Source of the DNA: Bacillota bacterium
Lineage (GTDB): Bacteria; Bacillota_A; Clostridia; Clostridiales; Clostridiaceae
Length of the DNA: 21,882 nt
Assembly: GCA_021837545.1 (NCBI GenBank)
Contig: JAKBFR010000032.1
Coordinates: 1 to 21,882 of the forward strand
Direction: 5' to 3'
The notes beneath the pieces were generated by a model that saw only the letters and a program-made list of their open reading frames with translations, searched no databases and was not told where the DNA came from. The position numbers and the translations under genes are program-made. Of the stretch, positions 1 to 8,271 are shown one piece after another; the first letter of the stretch is position 1; each line of letters starts with the position of its first letter.

Positions 1-112
1 TTAACAAAGGAATATTATACTATTCTATAAACAGAAATAAACTATAGACATCAGAGAAATAATAAAAGGGTAAAATTATCATGATTATAAATAGTAAAGG
101 GGATAGTAAATA

Positions 113-1663
113 ATGAATAAGACAGTGAAAAGAATTTTGGGTTCAATGTTAGCTTTAGCAATGGTATTAGGCATAGGTTATACAGTGAATAGTGAAGCAA
201 AACCGCAAGTAGTAGAAGCAGCTGCAAGTACAACTTGGAATGGTAAAACGCCAAAATATATTTTTATGTTCATTGGTGATGGTATGAGTTTTCCACAAAT
301 TCAAGTAGCGCAATATTACAAAGGGGTAGAAGAACATGGTGCAATTGATGCTAGTAAAGGAAACTATCCCAATCCTGAAAAATTATCTTTTATGAATTTC
401 CCAGTCTCAGGAACAGTAACAACTTATGATTCAACATCACTTTGCCCAGATTCAGCATCAACAGCTACAGCGCTTTCAACAGGTAATAAAACATTAAGTA
501 GTGTAATTAATATGGATGAAACCAAAACAAAATCTTACGAAACCATAACAGAAAAGTTAAAGAAACAATTAGGCTATAAGGTGGGAATAGTATCATCAGT
601 AAATATAGATCATGCAACTCCAGGTGCATATTATGCTCATGTGCCAGCTAGAAGTAATTACTATGATATGGGACTTCAACTTGTGGATTCTAACTTTGAT
701 TATTTTGCAGGTGGAAAGTTTCTATCAGATGATTCTAAAGAAGTAAAAGAACAAGGAAAGACATCAATAGAAACTCTAGCAAAACAAAAAGGATACACAG
801 TAGTTAACACAAAATCAGATATAGAAAATCTAAAGAAGGGTGACAAGGCAATTGCAGTTTGCCCAGATGATGAAGTTGAAAAAGAAAGTGGAGCAATAAA
901 ATATGACTTGGATCGTACAGGAAACGAACTAACACTCGCAGATTACACTAAAAAGGGTATAGAAGTACTTGATAATGATAAGGGATTTTTCATGATGGTT
1001 GAAGGTGGAAAGATTGACTGGGCTGGCCATGCTAATGATGCAGCATCAAATATTCATGATACAGAAGCTCTTAGTGACTCAGTACAAGAAGCGATTAACT
1101 TCTATAATGCTCATCCAGATGAGACACTAATATTAGTAACTGGAGATCATGAAACTGGTGGACTTACAATAGGATTTGCAGGAACAAATTATGATACTTA
1201 TTTACAAAACTTATCTAATCAAAAGGTATCATATACACAGTTTGACAGTAATGTTGCAAAATATAGAGAAAATAAAACATCCTTTGATGATGCAATGAAA
1301 GATGTTGAAACAGATTTTGGTCTTAAAAGAGCAGGATCAAATGGAGAATCAACTAAAGGTGGAATGGTATTAACAGCATCAGAAGAAGCAAAAATTAAGG
1401 CGGCATATGAAAAGAGTATGGTTGCGAAAGCTGATAGAAAATTAAATGAAGATGAAAATGTAATGTATGGAACTTATGAACCATTTACAGTAACATTAAC
1501 ACACATCTTAAATAATAAATCAGGAATTTCATTTAGTTCATATTCTCATACAGGAATACCTGTAGCTATGATGGCGAAGGGGTTAGGTCAAGATTTATTT
1601 GCAGGATATTATGATAATACAAATGTATTTGACAAGCTTAAATCTATAACTAAAGTACAATAA
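113..1663 (+). CDS. phoA: Secreted alkaline phosphatase (PhoA family)
   Basis: Hydrolyses phosphate monoesters outside the membrane to release phosphate. The 516-residue protein begins with a signal peptide: K4-R7 charges, then a hydrophobic stretch to about residue 25 and small residues around 30-37. Family motifs are all present. The first metal Asp (D56) is in FIGDGMS, the phosphoserine nucleophile S114 is in CPDSASTATA, GHANDAASNIHDTEAL follows, and the metal-binding DHETGG is at 345-350. Length suits a Gram-positive PhoA. An AAAGGGG ribosome site lies about 10 bases before the ATG. The promoter region is cut by the window edge; a TTAACA at bases 1-6 could be half of a PhoP box, but that cannot be judged. 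Possible functional link, by inference only, to the phosphonate genes 10 kb downstream through phosphate control. Family assignment is secure; the exact paralog name is not. Confidence 0.93.
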   Translation: MNKTVKRILGSMLALAMVLGIGYTVNSEAKPQVVEAAASTTWNGKTPKYIFMFIGDGMSFPQIQVAQYYKGVEEHGAIDASKGNYPNPEKLSFMNFPVSGTVTTYDSTSLCPDSASTATALSTGNKTLSSVINMDETKTKSYETITEKLKKQLGYKVGIVSSVNIDHATPGAYYAHVPARSNYYDMGLQLVDSNFDYFAGGKFLSDDSKEVKEQGKTSIETLAKQKGYTVVNTKSDIENLKKGDKAIAVCPDDEVEKESGAIKYDLDRTGNELTLADYTKKGIEVLDNDKGFFMMVEGGKIDWAGHANDAASNIHDTEALSDSVQEAINFYNAHPDETLILVTGDHETGGLTIGFAGTNYDTYLQNLSNQKVSYTQFDSNVAKYRENKTSFDDAMKDVETDFGLKRAGSNGESTKGGMVLTASEEAKIKAAYEKSMVAKADRKLNEDENVMYGTYEPFTVTLTHILNNKSGISFSSYSHTGIPVAMMAKGLGQDLFAGYYDNTNVFDKLKSITKVQ

Positions 1664-1673
1664 TAATGTAGAG

Positions 1674-1812
1674 TTGAGAGTTGAAAATTGTGAATGAAGA
1701 ATAAAATACTTTATAGAATTTTTTGAAAAGTATATATTTAAAAAAATTTTCAAGGGATTTCAATTTTTATTCTACATTCACCATGAATACCATAAAGAGC
1801 ATCAATTCTCAA
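1674..1812. repeat. Long imperfect palindrome (MITE-like or hairpin element)
   Basis: The gap between the phosphatase and the next gene is almost entirely self-complementary. TTGAGAGTTGA (1674-1684) pairs with TCAATTCTCAA (1802-1812). The 17-mer at 1690-1706 pairs with 1765-1781 with one mismatch. TTGAAAA (1723-1729) pairs with TTTTCAA (1747-1753) near the centre. It encodes nothing and has no T-run of a simple terminator. It could act as a processing or termination hairpin, or be a non-autonomous mobile repeat. Confidence 0.7.
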
Positions 1813-1836
1813 TTAATATAAAGGGAGAATGTTTAA

Positions 1837-3012
1837 TTGTTTAAGGATTTTAATAGACGTAATACAATTCCAATTATAGTAACATTGATAGCAATAATTT
1901 TGCTTATATGCTTACCTAATAAATTTCCAGAAAAGACATATGAGAATACAGAAAGAGTAGCTGCAAGGGTAGTGAGTACAGATGAGAGTTTTATTAAGGA
2001 TACAGGACTTATAAAAATTGGGGAGCAGCTATGTGATGTAGAGATACTTGAAGGAAAATTTAAAGGAAAGACAACTAGAGGAACAAATACATTAGCAGGA
2101 TCTCTTGAACAAGATAAGATATTTCAAGTTGGGGATAAAATATTAGTTACTTTAGATTATTCTGGGGATAAAATTAGAGTTGCTACACTTGTAGATCATT
2201 ATAGACTTAATTATGAAATTTTACTTGTAGCAATTTTTATAATTGTACTTATTGGTTTTGCAGGAATAGTGGGTATAAAATCAATTTTATCTTTTATATT
2301 TACAGTTCTAGCTATGTGGAAGGTTTTAATACCTTTATTTTTGCAAGGATATAATCCAGTAATAGTAGGTATAGTAACTACCATGATATTAATAATTACA
2401 ATAATAGTATTGGTTTATGGAATAGACAAAAAATCATTAGCTGCAATAATTGGATCATTATCTGGTGCACTTGTGACGTGTCTTATGGCTTTGTTTTTTG
2501 TAAGTAAATTTAAAATTCATGGTGCAGTTATGTCATATTCAGAATCTCTTTTATATTCAGGGTATGAAAATTTAAATCTTACACAAATATTCATTGCCAG
2601 CATATTCATAGCATCTTCGGGAGCTGTTATGGATGTAGCAGTAGATATTACATCAGCAGTTTCAGAAGTAATAGAAAAAAAACCAAATATAACGAAGATA
2701 GAAGCTATTAAATCAGGAGTTAATGTTGGTCGTTCAATTATGGGGACTATGATGACTACATTATTGTTAGCATATTCAGGAGGATATATTGGATTGATTA
2801 TGGTATTCATGGCACAAGGAACACCGATAATAAATATTTTGAATTTAAAGTATGTATCTTCTGAAATTCTGCATACTTTAATAGGTAGCTTTGGACTTAT
2901 AACGGTTGCTCCATTTACTGCAATAGCAAGTGGGATTCTATTAGCAGGAAAAAATGAAAAATCTAAAATAATAGAGAAGAATTTTGAGAAGAATGTAGAG
3001 GTTTTGAAATAA
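1837..3012 (+). CDS. YibE/F-family multi-pass membrane protein
   Basis: A 391-residue membrane protein of the YibE/F-like family, whose biochemical role is not established. It has an N-terminal transmembrane segment (residues about 13-28) and a soluble, probably extracytoplasmic, domain of about 90 residues. About seven hydrophobic segments follow between residues 125 and 375, and the tail is charged. The conserved-looking loop SSGAVMDVAVDITSAV (about 260-275) is characteristic of the family. Translation starts at TTG, chosen because AAGGGAG lies 9 bases upstream; a nearby ATG at 1829 is out of frame. The gene stands alone: the phosphatase upstream is separated by a long palindrome, and a decayed regulator faces it from the other strand. 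Substrate and function are unknown. Confidence 0.85.
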   Translation: MFKDFNRRNTIPIIVTLIAIILLICLPNKFPEKTYENTERVAARVVSTDESFIKDTGLIKIGEQLCDVEILEGKFKGKTTRGTNTLAGSLEQDKIFQVGDKILVTLDYSGDKIRVATLVDHYRLNYEILLVAIFIIVLIGFAGIVGIKSILSFIFTVLAMWKVLIPLFLQGYNPVIVGIVTTMILIITIIVLVYGIDKKSLAAIIGSLSGALVTCLMALFFVSKFKIHGAVMSYSESLLYSGYENLNLTQIFIASIFIASSGAVMDVAVDITSAVSEVIEKKPNITKIEAIKSGVNVGRSIMGTMMTTLLLAYSGGYIGLIMVFMAQGTPIINILNLKYVSSEILHTLIGSFGLITVAPFTAIASGILLAGKNEKSKIIEKNFEKNVEVLK

Positions 3013-3026
3013 GTAGTATAAAGTGA

Positions 3027-3206
3027 AACTTTTTTGAATATTTTAGAAAATGTTAATGGGTCAGAATATCCTATGGATTTGACTACAACCTTAATTGATA
3101 AGTCTGTATTTTGTAAAAGAATACAGGCTTTATCTATTTTATAATACACTAAAAAGTCCTTAGGTGTAATATTATTTAAACTTTGTTTGTTAAAATTAAA
3201 TTTCAA
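3027..3206 (-). pseudogene. Remnant of an AraC-family regulator (C-terminal HTH)
   Basis: Read on the minus strand, this stretch encodes ITPKDFLVYYKIDKACILLQ, then NTDLSIKVVVKSIGYSDPLT and FSKIFKKV. This is the second helix-turn-helix of AraC/XylS regulators, where the family pattern is SPkeYL..yRI.kA..lL.nTdlsIk.IA.svGYsdp.yFSk.FKk. The usual following tGlSPkeYR is degenerate and the frame runs on into the opposite strand of the YibE/F gene. Upstream (3207-3300) the first HTH and the sensor domain are missing and in-frame stops appear. It points away from the alpha-galactosidase, the usual arrangement for an MsmR/RafR-type activator of such a gene. It is most simply a decayed local regulator. 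Confidence 0.72.
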
Positions 3207-3221
3207 AAATAACCTTTCTAC

Positions 3222-3296
3222 ATGAATATCATACAGAATGCTATATAATTTGTGATTATATCAGATTATAATGAATACATACAGAATGATATTCTG
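3222..3296. promoter_or_regulatory. Paired direct repeats and small palindrome, possible operator
   Basis: An 18-19-base direct repeat reading ATGAATA(T)CATACAGAATG occurs at 3222-3240 and again at 3271-3288, differing by one inserted base. The second copy runs into a perfect palindrome, CAGAAT-GAT-ATTCTG (3282-3296). Spaced direct repeats are the usual target of AraC-family proteins. The site lies between the AraC remnant and the alpha-galactosidase, so it may be a leftover operator. Binding is inferred only. Confidence 0.4.
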
Positions 3297-3362
3297 AAAC
3301 TAAAATATTTATGCCAAAACAAAATAGTATTATTGAAATTCTTTATATAGTGTTGTTATTTA

Positions 3363-3376
3363 TGAAAACATTTTCT
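3363..3376 (+). promoter_or_regulatory. Possible cre site (CcpA catabolite repression)
   Basis: TGAAAACATTTTCT matches the cre consensus TGWAANCGNTNWCA except for A in place of the central G and the final T. It lies 55 bases before the alpha-galactosidase ATG, a typical place for catabolite repression of a sugar-utilisation gene. No strong -35/-10 pair is visible nearby: TTGAAA at 3333 with a poor -10. The assignment is tentative. Confidence 0.3.
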
Positions 3377-3431
3377 TGGATAGGATATTAATAAAGTGCA
3401 ATATCAAAATGGAGTAAATGGAGGGAGTAAC

Positions 3432-5630
3432 ATGGCAATTAGTTATGAAAAAAATATAAAAACATTTCATCTTAGAACGCAAACAACAAGTTATATATTA
3501 AAGGTATTAGAAAGCAATCATGTATCACATTTATATTGGGGAAAAAAGATAAATTCTAACAATTTAGATTATCTTATAGAAGAAAATTTATGGGGAAGCT
3601 TTCTTGCTAATACAGATGAAATAGGAACATTTCAATTAGAAGCAACACCGGAAGAATATCCGGGATATGGGAGTACTGATTTACGTTCACCTGCAATTGA
3701 ACTTCAGTTTGAAGATGGTAGTACAACAACGGACTTAAGATATGATGGATACAAGATCTATAAAGGAAAACCGTCTCTTAAGGGATTACCATCAACATAT
3801 GTCGAAAATGATGAAGAAGCAGAAACTTTAGAAATATATTTAAAAGATGAATTAAAAAATATAAAAGTAATTTTAACATATAATGTGTTTGAAGATTTTA
3901 ATGTTATAACAAAATCAGTGAAGATAATAAATGAAAGTGAAGAAGATGTAAATATATTAAGAGCATTAAGTGCTAATGTAGATTTTAAAGAAGATGATTT
4001 TGATTTTATACATTTATCTGGTGCATGGGCAAGAGAAAGATATATTGTTAGAACAAACCTTAGATCTGGTATTCAATCAATAGAAAGCAGAAGAGGAGCA
4101 AGTAGTCATGCTCAAAATCCCTTTATGACACTCGCAAGAAAAGGTTCCAATGAACAAAATGGAGATGTGTATGGATTTAGTTTAGTTTACAGTGGAAACT
4201 TTTTAGCTAATGTTGAAGTTGATATGTATAGCAAAGCTAGAGCTCAAATTGGAATAAATCCATTTGATTTTAAGTGGCTATTAGAAAAAGGAGAGGAATT
4301 TCAAACACCAGAAGCGGTACTTGTATACTCATCTAATGGGTTAACAGGTATGTCTCATATCTACAATGATTTATATGCAAAGCGTTTATGTAGAGGAGAA
4401 TATAGAGATAAAGTAAGGCCAATACTTATAAATAATTGGGAAGCTACTTATTTTGATTTTAATGAAACTAATATAAAAGAAATTGCAAAGGAAGCAAGTG
4501 AATTAGGCATAGAGCTTTTTGTTCTTGATGATGGATGGTTTGGAAGGAGAAATGATGATACCACATCCCTTGGAGACTGGTTTGTCAATGAAGAAAAAAT
4601 AAAAGGTGGACTTGGAAAACTATCTAAAGAAATAAATGATATGGGATTACAATTTGGATTGTGGTTTGAACCAGAAATGGTATCACCTAATAGTGAATTA
4701 TACAAGAATCATCCAGATTGGTGTATACATGTACCAGGAAGAAATAAATCAACAGCAAGAAATCAACTTATATTAGATTTATCAAGAAAAGAAGTATGTG
4801 ATTATATAATAAAATCAGTAAGTGATGTTTTAGAAAATGCCTCGATTTCATATGTAAAATGGGATATGAATAGAAATATGACAGAAGCAGGATCTCTTGT
4901 ATTGTCACCTAAAAGGCAAAGGGAAACAGCTCATAGATATATGCTAGGATTATATAGAATTCTAGAGGAAATAACAAAAAAATTTCCGAAAGTTTTATTT
5001 GAAAGCTGCTCTGGTGGTGGAGGGAGATTTGATCCAGGAATGCTTTATTACATGCCACAAACATGGACAAGTGATGATACAGATGCAATAGAAAGATTAA
5101 AAATCCAATTTGGAACATCTTTAGTTTATCCAAGTGCATCTATGGGCTGCCATGTATCAGCAGTACCAAATCATCAAGTTGATAGAATTACTCCAATTCA
5201 GACAAGAGGAATAGTTGCTATGGCAGGGAATTTTGGTTATGAACTTGATATTACAAAATTAACTGAAGAAGAAAAAGATGTAATAAGAAATCAGGTTAAA
5301 TCATACAAAGAAATAAGAGAAACAATTCAATTTGGAGAAATTTTTAGATTATTAAGTCCATTTGAAGGTAATGAAGTTGCTTGGATGAATATTTCTAAGG
5401 ATAAATGTGAAATTGTTGTAAGTTATATTAAACAATACGCAGAACCAAACAAATGGAATAAACCATTAAAATTAATAGGACTAGAAGAAGATGCTAAGTA
5501 TAAAATAGTTGATCAAGATATAATTCTTGGTGGCGATGAATTAATGAATATTGGATTAATAATACCTGGACTTAAAGGTGATTATGCTGCTAAACAATGG
5601 GTATTAAGAAAATTATACACATCTAAATAA
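3432..5630 (+). CDS. Alpha-galactosidase, glycoside hydrolase family 36
   Basis: Removes terminal alpha-1,6-galactose from melibiose, raffinose and related oligosaccharides, in the cytoplasm (no signal peptide). The start is placed at ATG 3432 because GGAGGG lies 6 bases upstream. An in-frame GTG at 3396 would add 12 residues without a ribosome site. The resulting 732 residues match the family's usual 720-740. The order is an N-terminal beta-sandwich, a central TIM barrel (about 330-650) and a C-terminal beta domain. The nucleophile is D478 in YVKWDMNR. The acid/base is D548 in WTSDDTDA, after the glycine-rich FESCSGGGGRFDPG. These positions agree with Geobacillus GH36 enzymes as I remember them, which supports the start. 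No transporter for its substrate is in the window. The upstream regulator is a remnant, so expression may depend on catabolite control or be constitutive. Confidence 0.95.
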   Translation: MAISYEKNIKTFHLRTQTTSYILKVLESNHVSHLYWGKKINSNNLDYLIEENLWGSFLANTDEIGTFQLEATPEEYPGYGSTDLRSPAIELQFEDGSTTTDLRYDGYKIYKGKPSLKGLPSTYVENDEEAETLEIYLKDELKNIKVILTYNVFEDFNVITKSVKIINESEEDVNILRALSANVDFKEDDFDFIHLSGAWARERYIVRTNLRSGIQSIESRRGASSHAQNPFMTLARKGSNEQNGDVYGFSLVYSGNFLANVEVDMYSKARAQIGINPFDFKWLLEKGEEFQTPEAVLVYSSNGLTGMSHIYNDLYAKRLCRGEYRDKVRPILINNWEATYFDFNETNIKEIAKEASELGIELFVLDDGWFGRRNDDTTSLGDWFVNEEKIKGGLGKLSKEINDMGLQFGLWFEPEMVSPNSELYKNHPDWCIHVPGRNKSTARNQLILDLSRKEVCDYIIKSVSDVLENASISYVKWDMNRNMTEAGSLVLSPKRQRETAHRYMLGLYRILEEITKKFPKVLFESCSGGGGRFDPGMLYYMPQTWTSDDTDAIERLKIQFGTSLVYPSASMGCHVSAVPNHQVDRITPIQTRGIVAMAGNFGYELDITKLTEEEKDVIRNQVKSYKEIRETIQFGEIFRLLSPFEGNEVAWMNISKDKCEIVVSYIKQYAEPNKWNKPLKLIGLEEDAKYKIVDQDIILGGDELMNIGLIIPGLKGDYAAKQWVLRKLYTSK

Positions 5631-5682
5631 GTTCGAAGCACAACCAAGAACTTATCCGATAGATGAAAGGAAGATGTTATTT

Positions 5683-6204
5683 ATGAATGAAGTATTACAA
5701 AATATTTTAACAAGAAGAAGTATAAGGAAATTTAAAAAGGAACAAATAAAGGATGATGAATTAAATTTTATATTGGAAGCAGGTATATATGCACCAAGTG
5801 GTATGAATAAACAAAGCTGGCAGTTTACAGTTATTCAAAATAAAGAAAAAATAGAATTGCTTGCAAAAGTGGTTAGAGAATCATTAGGTAGAGATGAAGG
5901 ATATAACTTTTATGCACCTCCAACTTTAATAATGTTATCTAATGAGAAGGATAATACCAATGGTCTAGCAGATTGTTCTTGTGCGCTTCAAAATATATTT
6001 TTAATGGCAAATTCATTAGGAATAGGTTCATGTTGGATTAACCAATTAAAAACTATTTGTGATGAAAAAGAAGTGCGAGAAGTATTAACAAGCTTTGGCA
6101 TGCCGGAAAATCATATTGTTTGGGGTATGGCAGCAATCGGATATGCTGATAGTGCATCAAAGACACAGGAGAAGAAAAAGGGAGTTATTAAATTTGTAAA
6201 ATAA
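5683..6204 (+). CDS. Nitroreductase-family FMN oxidoreductase
   Basis: A 173-residue single-domain nitroreductase-like flavoprotein. The hallmark N-terminus RRSIRKFKKEQIKDDELNFI is followed by AGIYAPSGMNKQSWQF, which forms the FMN pocket. AIGYAD near the C-terminus is the usual closing motif, here followed by a basic tail. These enzymes reduce nitro compounds, quinones or other electrophiles with NAD(P)H; the physiological substrate cannot be told. ATG 5683 is preferred because AAGGAAG lies 9 bases before it. The alternative ATG 5674 directly abuts that site. It follows the alpha-galactosidase by 52 bases with no terminator between, so co-transcription is likely although no metabolic link is evident. 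A strong terminator follows. Confidence 0.88.
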   Translation: MNEVLQNILTRRSIRKFKKEQIKDDELNFILEAGIYAPSGMNKQSWQFTVIQNKEKIELLAKVVRESLGRDEGYNFYAPPTLIMLSNEKDNTNGLADCSCALQNIFLMANSLGIGSCWINQLKTICDEKEVREVLTSFGMPENHIVWGMAAIGYADSASKTQEKKKGVIKFVK

Positions 6205-6233
6205 GCCATAAAACCCCCTAATAAACAATATAT

Positions 6234-6277
6234 AAATAAGCAAATAACCTAAAGAATAGGACTTTGCTTATTTTTTT
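6234..6277 (+). terminator. Rho-independent terminator after the nitroreductase
   Basis: AAATAAGCAAA (6234-6244) pairs perfectly with TTTGCTTATTT (6263-6273), and the 3' arm continues into a T-run. It ends the alpha-galactosidase/nitroreductase unit. Confidence 0.85.
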
Positions 6278-6341
6278 GCTTAGAAAAATAAAGTGTTTTT
6301 ATGAATTAGAATAAAAGCTTGAAAAAATATATAAAAAACTA

Positions 6342-6370
6342 TTGACTATATTATAATACAAGAATATACT
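6342..6370 (+). promoter_or_regulatory. Sigma-A promoter of the cysteine synthase gene
   Basis: TTGACT (6342-6347) and TATACT (6365-6370) are separated by exactly 17 bases, 53 bases before the start codon. I see no T-box or S-box leader in the short untranslated region. Confidence 0.65.
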
Positions 6371-6422
6371 TATAACATAGTAAACAGATAAGAATTATGC
6401 GAAAAGATGAGGAGTGGTTGAA

Positions 6423-7358
6423 ATGTCAAAAATATTTAAGAATTTAGCAGAGCTAGTAGGTAAAACACCATTATTAGAAGTATCAAATTATAGTAAGGGC
6501 AAGGATTTAAAAGGTACTATATTAGCTAAACTAGAATACTTCAATCCAGCAGGAAGTGTTAAGGATAGAATTGCAAAAGCTATGATTGAAGATGGTGAAA
6601 ATAAAGGATTATTAAAACCAGGATCAGTTATAATTGAACCAACTAGTGGTAATACAGGAATCGGAATTGCATCTGTAGGAACTGCAAAGGGATATAAAGT
6701 TATAATTGTTATGCCAGAAACAATGAGTGTAGAAAGACGTAGTCTTATAAAAGCTTATGGAGCTGAAATAGTTTTAACAGAAGGAGCTAAAGGAATGAAG
6801 GGAGCAATAGCTAAAGCTGATGAGCTAGCAGCTGAAATTCCAAATTCATTTATACCAGCACAATTTAAGAATCCAGCTAATCCAGGAATACACAAAAGTA
6901 CAACTGGACCTGAAATTTGGGAAGATACAGATGGAAAAGTAGATATATTTGTTGCAGGTGTTGGTACAGGTGGAACAATCACAGGCGTTGGAGAATATTT
7001 AAAATCTAAAAATCCAAATGTAAAGATTGTTGCAGTAGAACCAGCGGCTTCACCAGTATTATCAGAAGGTAAATCTGGTCCACATAAAATACAAGGAATT
7101 GGTGCAGGGTTTGTTCCAGACGTTTTAAATACAAAGATATATGATGAAATTATAACTATTGAAAATGAAGATGCATTTGCTACATCTAGAGAGTTATCTA
7201 AATCAGAAGGATTACTTGTTGGTATTTCATCAGGTGCTGCAACATTTGCTGCAACTGAATTAGCAAGACGTCCAGAAAATGCAGGAAAGACAATTGTAGT
7301 ATTATTACCTGATACAGGAGAACGTTACTTATCAACTGGATTATTTGAAGATAAATAA
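6423..7358 (+). CDS. cysK: Cysteine synthase A (O-acetylserine sulfhydrylase)
   Basis: PLP-dependent cytoplasmic enzyme that makes L-cysteine from O-acetylserine and sulfide. The 311 residues match the family length. The PLP lysine is K47 in NPAGSVKDR. The substrate loop PTSGNTG spans about 73-79, and the PLP-phosphate glycine loop [10 protein letters not shown] lies near 180. GISSGAA near 270 supplies the pyridine-side serine. ATG 6423 is chosen because AGGAG ends 8 bases upstream; in-frame GTG codons at 6414 (and GTT at 6417) sit inside or next to that site. It has its own promoter and is followed by a terminator, so it is probably monocistronic. No serine acetyltransferase is adjacent. It could in principle be a CysK-like paralog such as cystathionine beta-synthase, but the motif set favours CysK. 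Confidence 0.93.
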   Translation: MSKIFKNLAELVGKTPLLEVSNYSKGKDLKGTILAKLEYFNPAGSVKDRIAKAMIEDGENKGLLKPGSVIIEPTSGNTGIGIASVGTAKGYKVIIVMPETMSVERRSLIKAYGAEIVLTEGAKGMKGAIAKADELAAEIPNSFIPAQFKNPANPGIHKSTTGPEIWEDTDGKVDIFVAGVGTGGTITGVGEYLKSKNPNVKIVAVEPAASPVLSEGKSGPHKIQGIGAGFVPDVLNTKIYDEIITIENEDAFATSRELSKSEGLLVGISSGAATFAATELARRPENAGKTIVVLLPDTGERYLSTGLFEDK

Positions 7359-7440
7359 AATTAAAATATGAAAATTAAAGATTATTAGAACAAGCTTAAA
7401 ATAAGTTTTGCTATCAATCTAATAATTATAAGAATAATAG

Positions 7441-7468
7441 AAAAAGAAGGGATTCCCTTCTTTTTTTA
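7441..7468 (+). terminator. Rho-independent terminator after cysK
   Basis: AAGAAGG and CCTTCTT form a compact stem with a GATTC-type loop, followed at once by a run of seven T and TATT. It lies 83 bases after the cysK stop codon. Confidence 0.85.
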
Positions 7469-7497
7469 TTTTCTCATTTATATAATTTATTTCATAA

Positions 7498-7653
7498 AAA
7501 ATATCTTTATATTCTCTAATTAAACCTTATGAAGGGCACGTTATAGAACAAGTTATATTACTAACAGATGGAATAATATTTTTTGCGCATACATCACCAT
7601 TAATAATGGAGAATGTTGTGGCATATAAAATAATTAGAAGGCTTCATGAATAA
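7498..7653 (+). pseudogene. Unidentified 51-codon open stretch, probable gene remnant
   Basis: An open frame runs from just after a stop at 7495 to TAA at 7651. It reads GHVIEQVILLTDGIIFFAHT and then SPLIMENVVAYKIIRRLHE, and looks protein-like in composition. There is no ribosome site and no usable start before an internal ATG at 7606. I do not recognise the family. It could be the C-terminal end of a lost gene, or chance. Together with the flanking terminator hairpins it accounts for most of the 535-base gap between cysK and the regulator. Confidence 0.3.
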
Positions 7654-7725
7654 AAATTATTTTAAATTAAATGATTAAAATAACAAGTTTAAATTGAATT
7701 TAATAGAAAATTAAATTGTATAAAT

Positions 7726-7770
7726 AGAATCTTGGAATGATTAAAAAATAATTCCAAGGTTCTGTTTATA
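7726..7770 (+). terminator. Hairpin, probable terminator upstream of the GntR operon
   Basis: AGAATCTTGGAAT (7726-7738) pairs with ATTCCAAGGTTCT (7751-7763) with one G-T wobble, followed by a T-rich GTTTATATATTTA. It would insulate the next operon from upstream transcription, or end the lost gene represented by the remnant before it. Confidence 0.6.
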
Positions 7771-7823
7771 TATTTATGTTTTGATATTTAAATTAATTGA
7801 GTGGAAAAATTAAAAAGAAAATA

Positions 7824-7873
7824 TTGACAAAAGTGTTCATACTGTATATATTGTACATATACAGTATGAACAC
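7824..7873 (+). promoter_or_regulatory. Promoter with overlapping perfect operator palindrome
   Basis: The -35 TTGACA (7824-7829) and -10 TATATT (7847-7852) are 17 bases apart. A perfect inverted repeat of 17-base arms covers the spacer, the -10 and the start site: GTGTTCATACTGTATAT (7833-7849) and its complement (7857-7873), with a 7-base centre. A dimeric repressor bound here would block RNA polymerase. The next gene is a GntR regulator, so autorepression is the natural reading. Confidence 0.82.
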
Positions 7874-7893
7874 GAAGGAGGAGGAGTAATAAT

Positions 7894-8265
7894 TTGAGAA
7901 TATTGCTTTCTAATAAATCCGATTTACCTATTTATGAACAAATTAAAACTCAAATTAAAGAACAGATTTTATGTGATGTTGTTTCTGAAAATGAATTTTT
8001 ACCATCTATAAGGCAACTAGCAAAAGACTTGGGAATAAGTGTTATTACAACCACAAGAGCTTATTCAGATCTAGAAAGTGAAGGTTTTATAGCAACCCTT
8101 AGAGGTAAAGGAAGTTATGTACTTCCAAAAGACAGCGAAATGGTAAAAGAACAGTATTTGAAAAAAATTGAAGAAGCATTCACAATTGCAATTGAAAATG
8201 GAAAGTTAGCTAATATATGCAATGATGAATTAATAATTATTTTAAAAACATTAATGAAGGAGTAA
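7894..8265 (+). CDS. GntR-family regulator, YtrA type
   Basis: A 123-residue DNA-binding repressor. The N-terminal winged helix-turn-helix (about 10-75) includes LPIYEQIKTQIKEQI, the recognition part IRQLAKDLGISVITTTRAYS, and the wing GFIATLRGKGSYVL. A short helical C-terminal dimerisation region of about 40 residues marks the YtrA subfamily rather than full-length GntR effectors. Translation starts at TTG 7894, set by an AAGGAGGAGG ribosome site. It is the first gene of a four-gene unit: 6 bases separate it from the ATPase, and the promoter carries a large palindrome at the -10. By analogy with ytrA operons it should repress its own ABC transporter until relieved, for example by cell-wall stress. 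The ligand is unknown. Confidence 0.9.
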   Translation: MRILLSNKSDLPIYEQIKTQIKEQILCDVVSENEFLPSIRQLAKDLGISVITTTRAYSDLESEGFIATLRGKGSYVLPKDSEMVKEQYLKKIEEAFTIAIENGKLANICNDELIIILKTLMKE

Positions 8266-8271
8266 GGAATT

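Noticed and set aside
1..6. TTAACA as a PhoP box for the alkaline phosphatase
   Set aside because: Only one half-repeat is visible at the window edge; no second repeat at 11 bp inside the window.
2517..3026. The remainder of a 229-codon minus-strand frame that begins with the AraC HTH remnant
   Set aside because: After FKKV the frame only mirrors the YibE/F gene on the plus strand and has no regulator similarity.
3396..3431. An upstream in-frame GTG start for the alpha-galactosidase
   Set aside because: No ribosome site at a suitable distance; the ATG at 3432 has GGAGGG and gives the usual family length and catalytic-residue numbering.
6371..6422. A T-box or S-box riboswitch in front of cysK
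   Set aside because: The leader is only about 50 bases and lacks the T-box sequence or any terminator/antiterminator pair.
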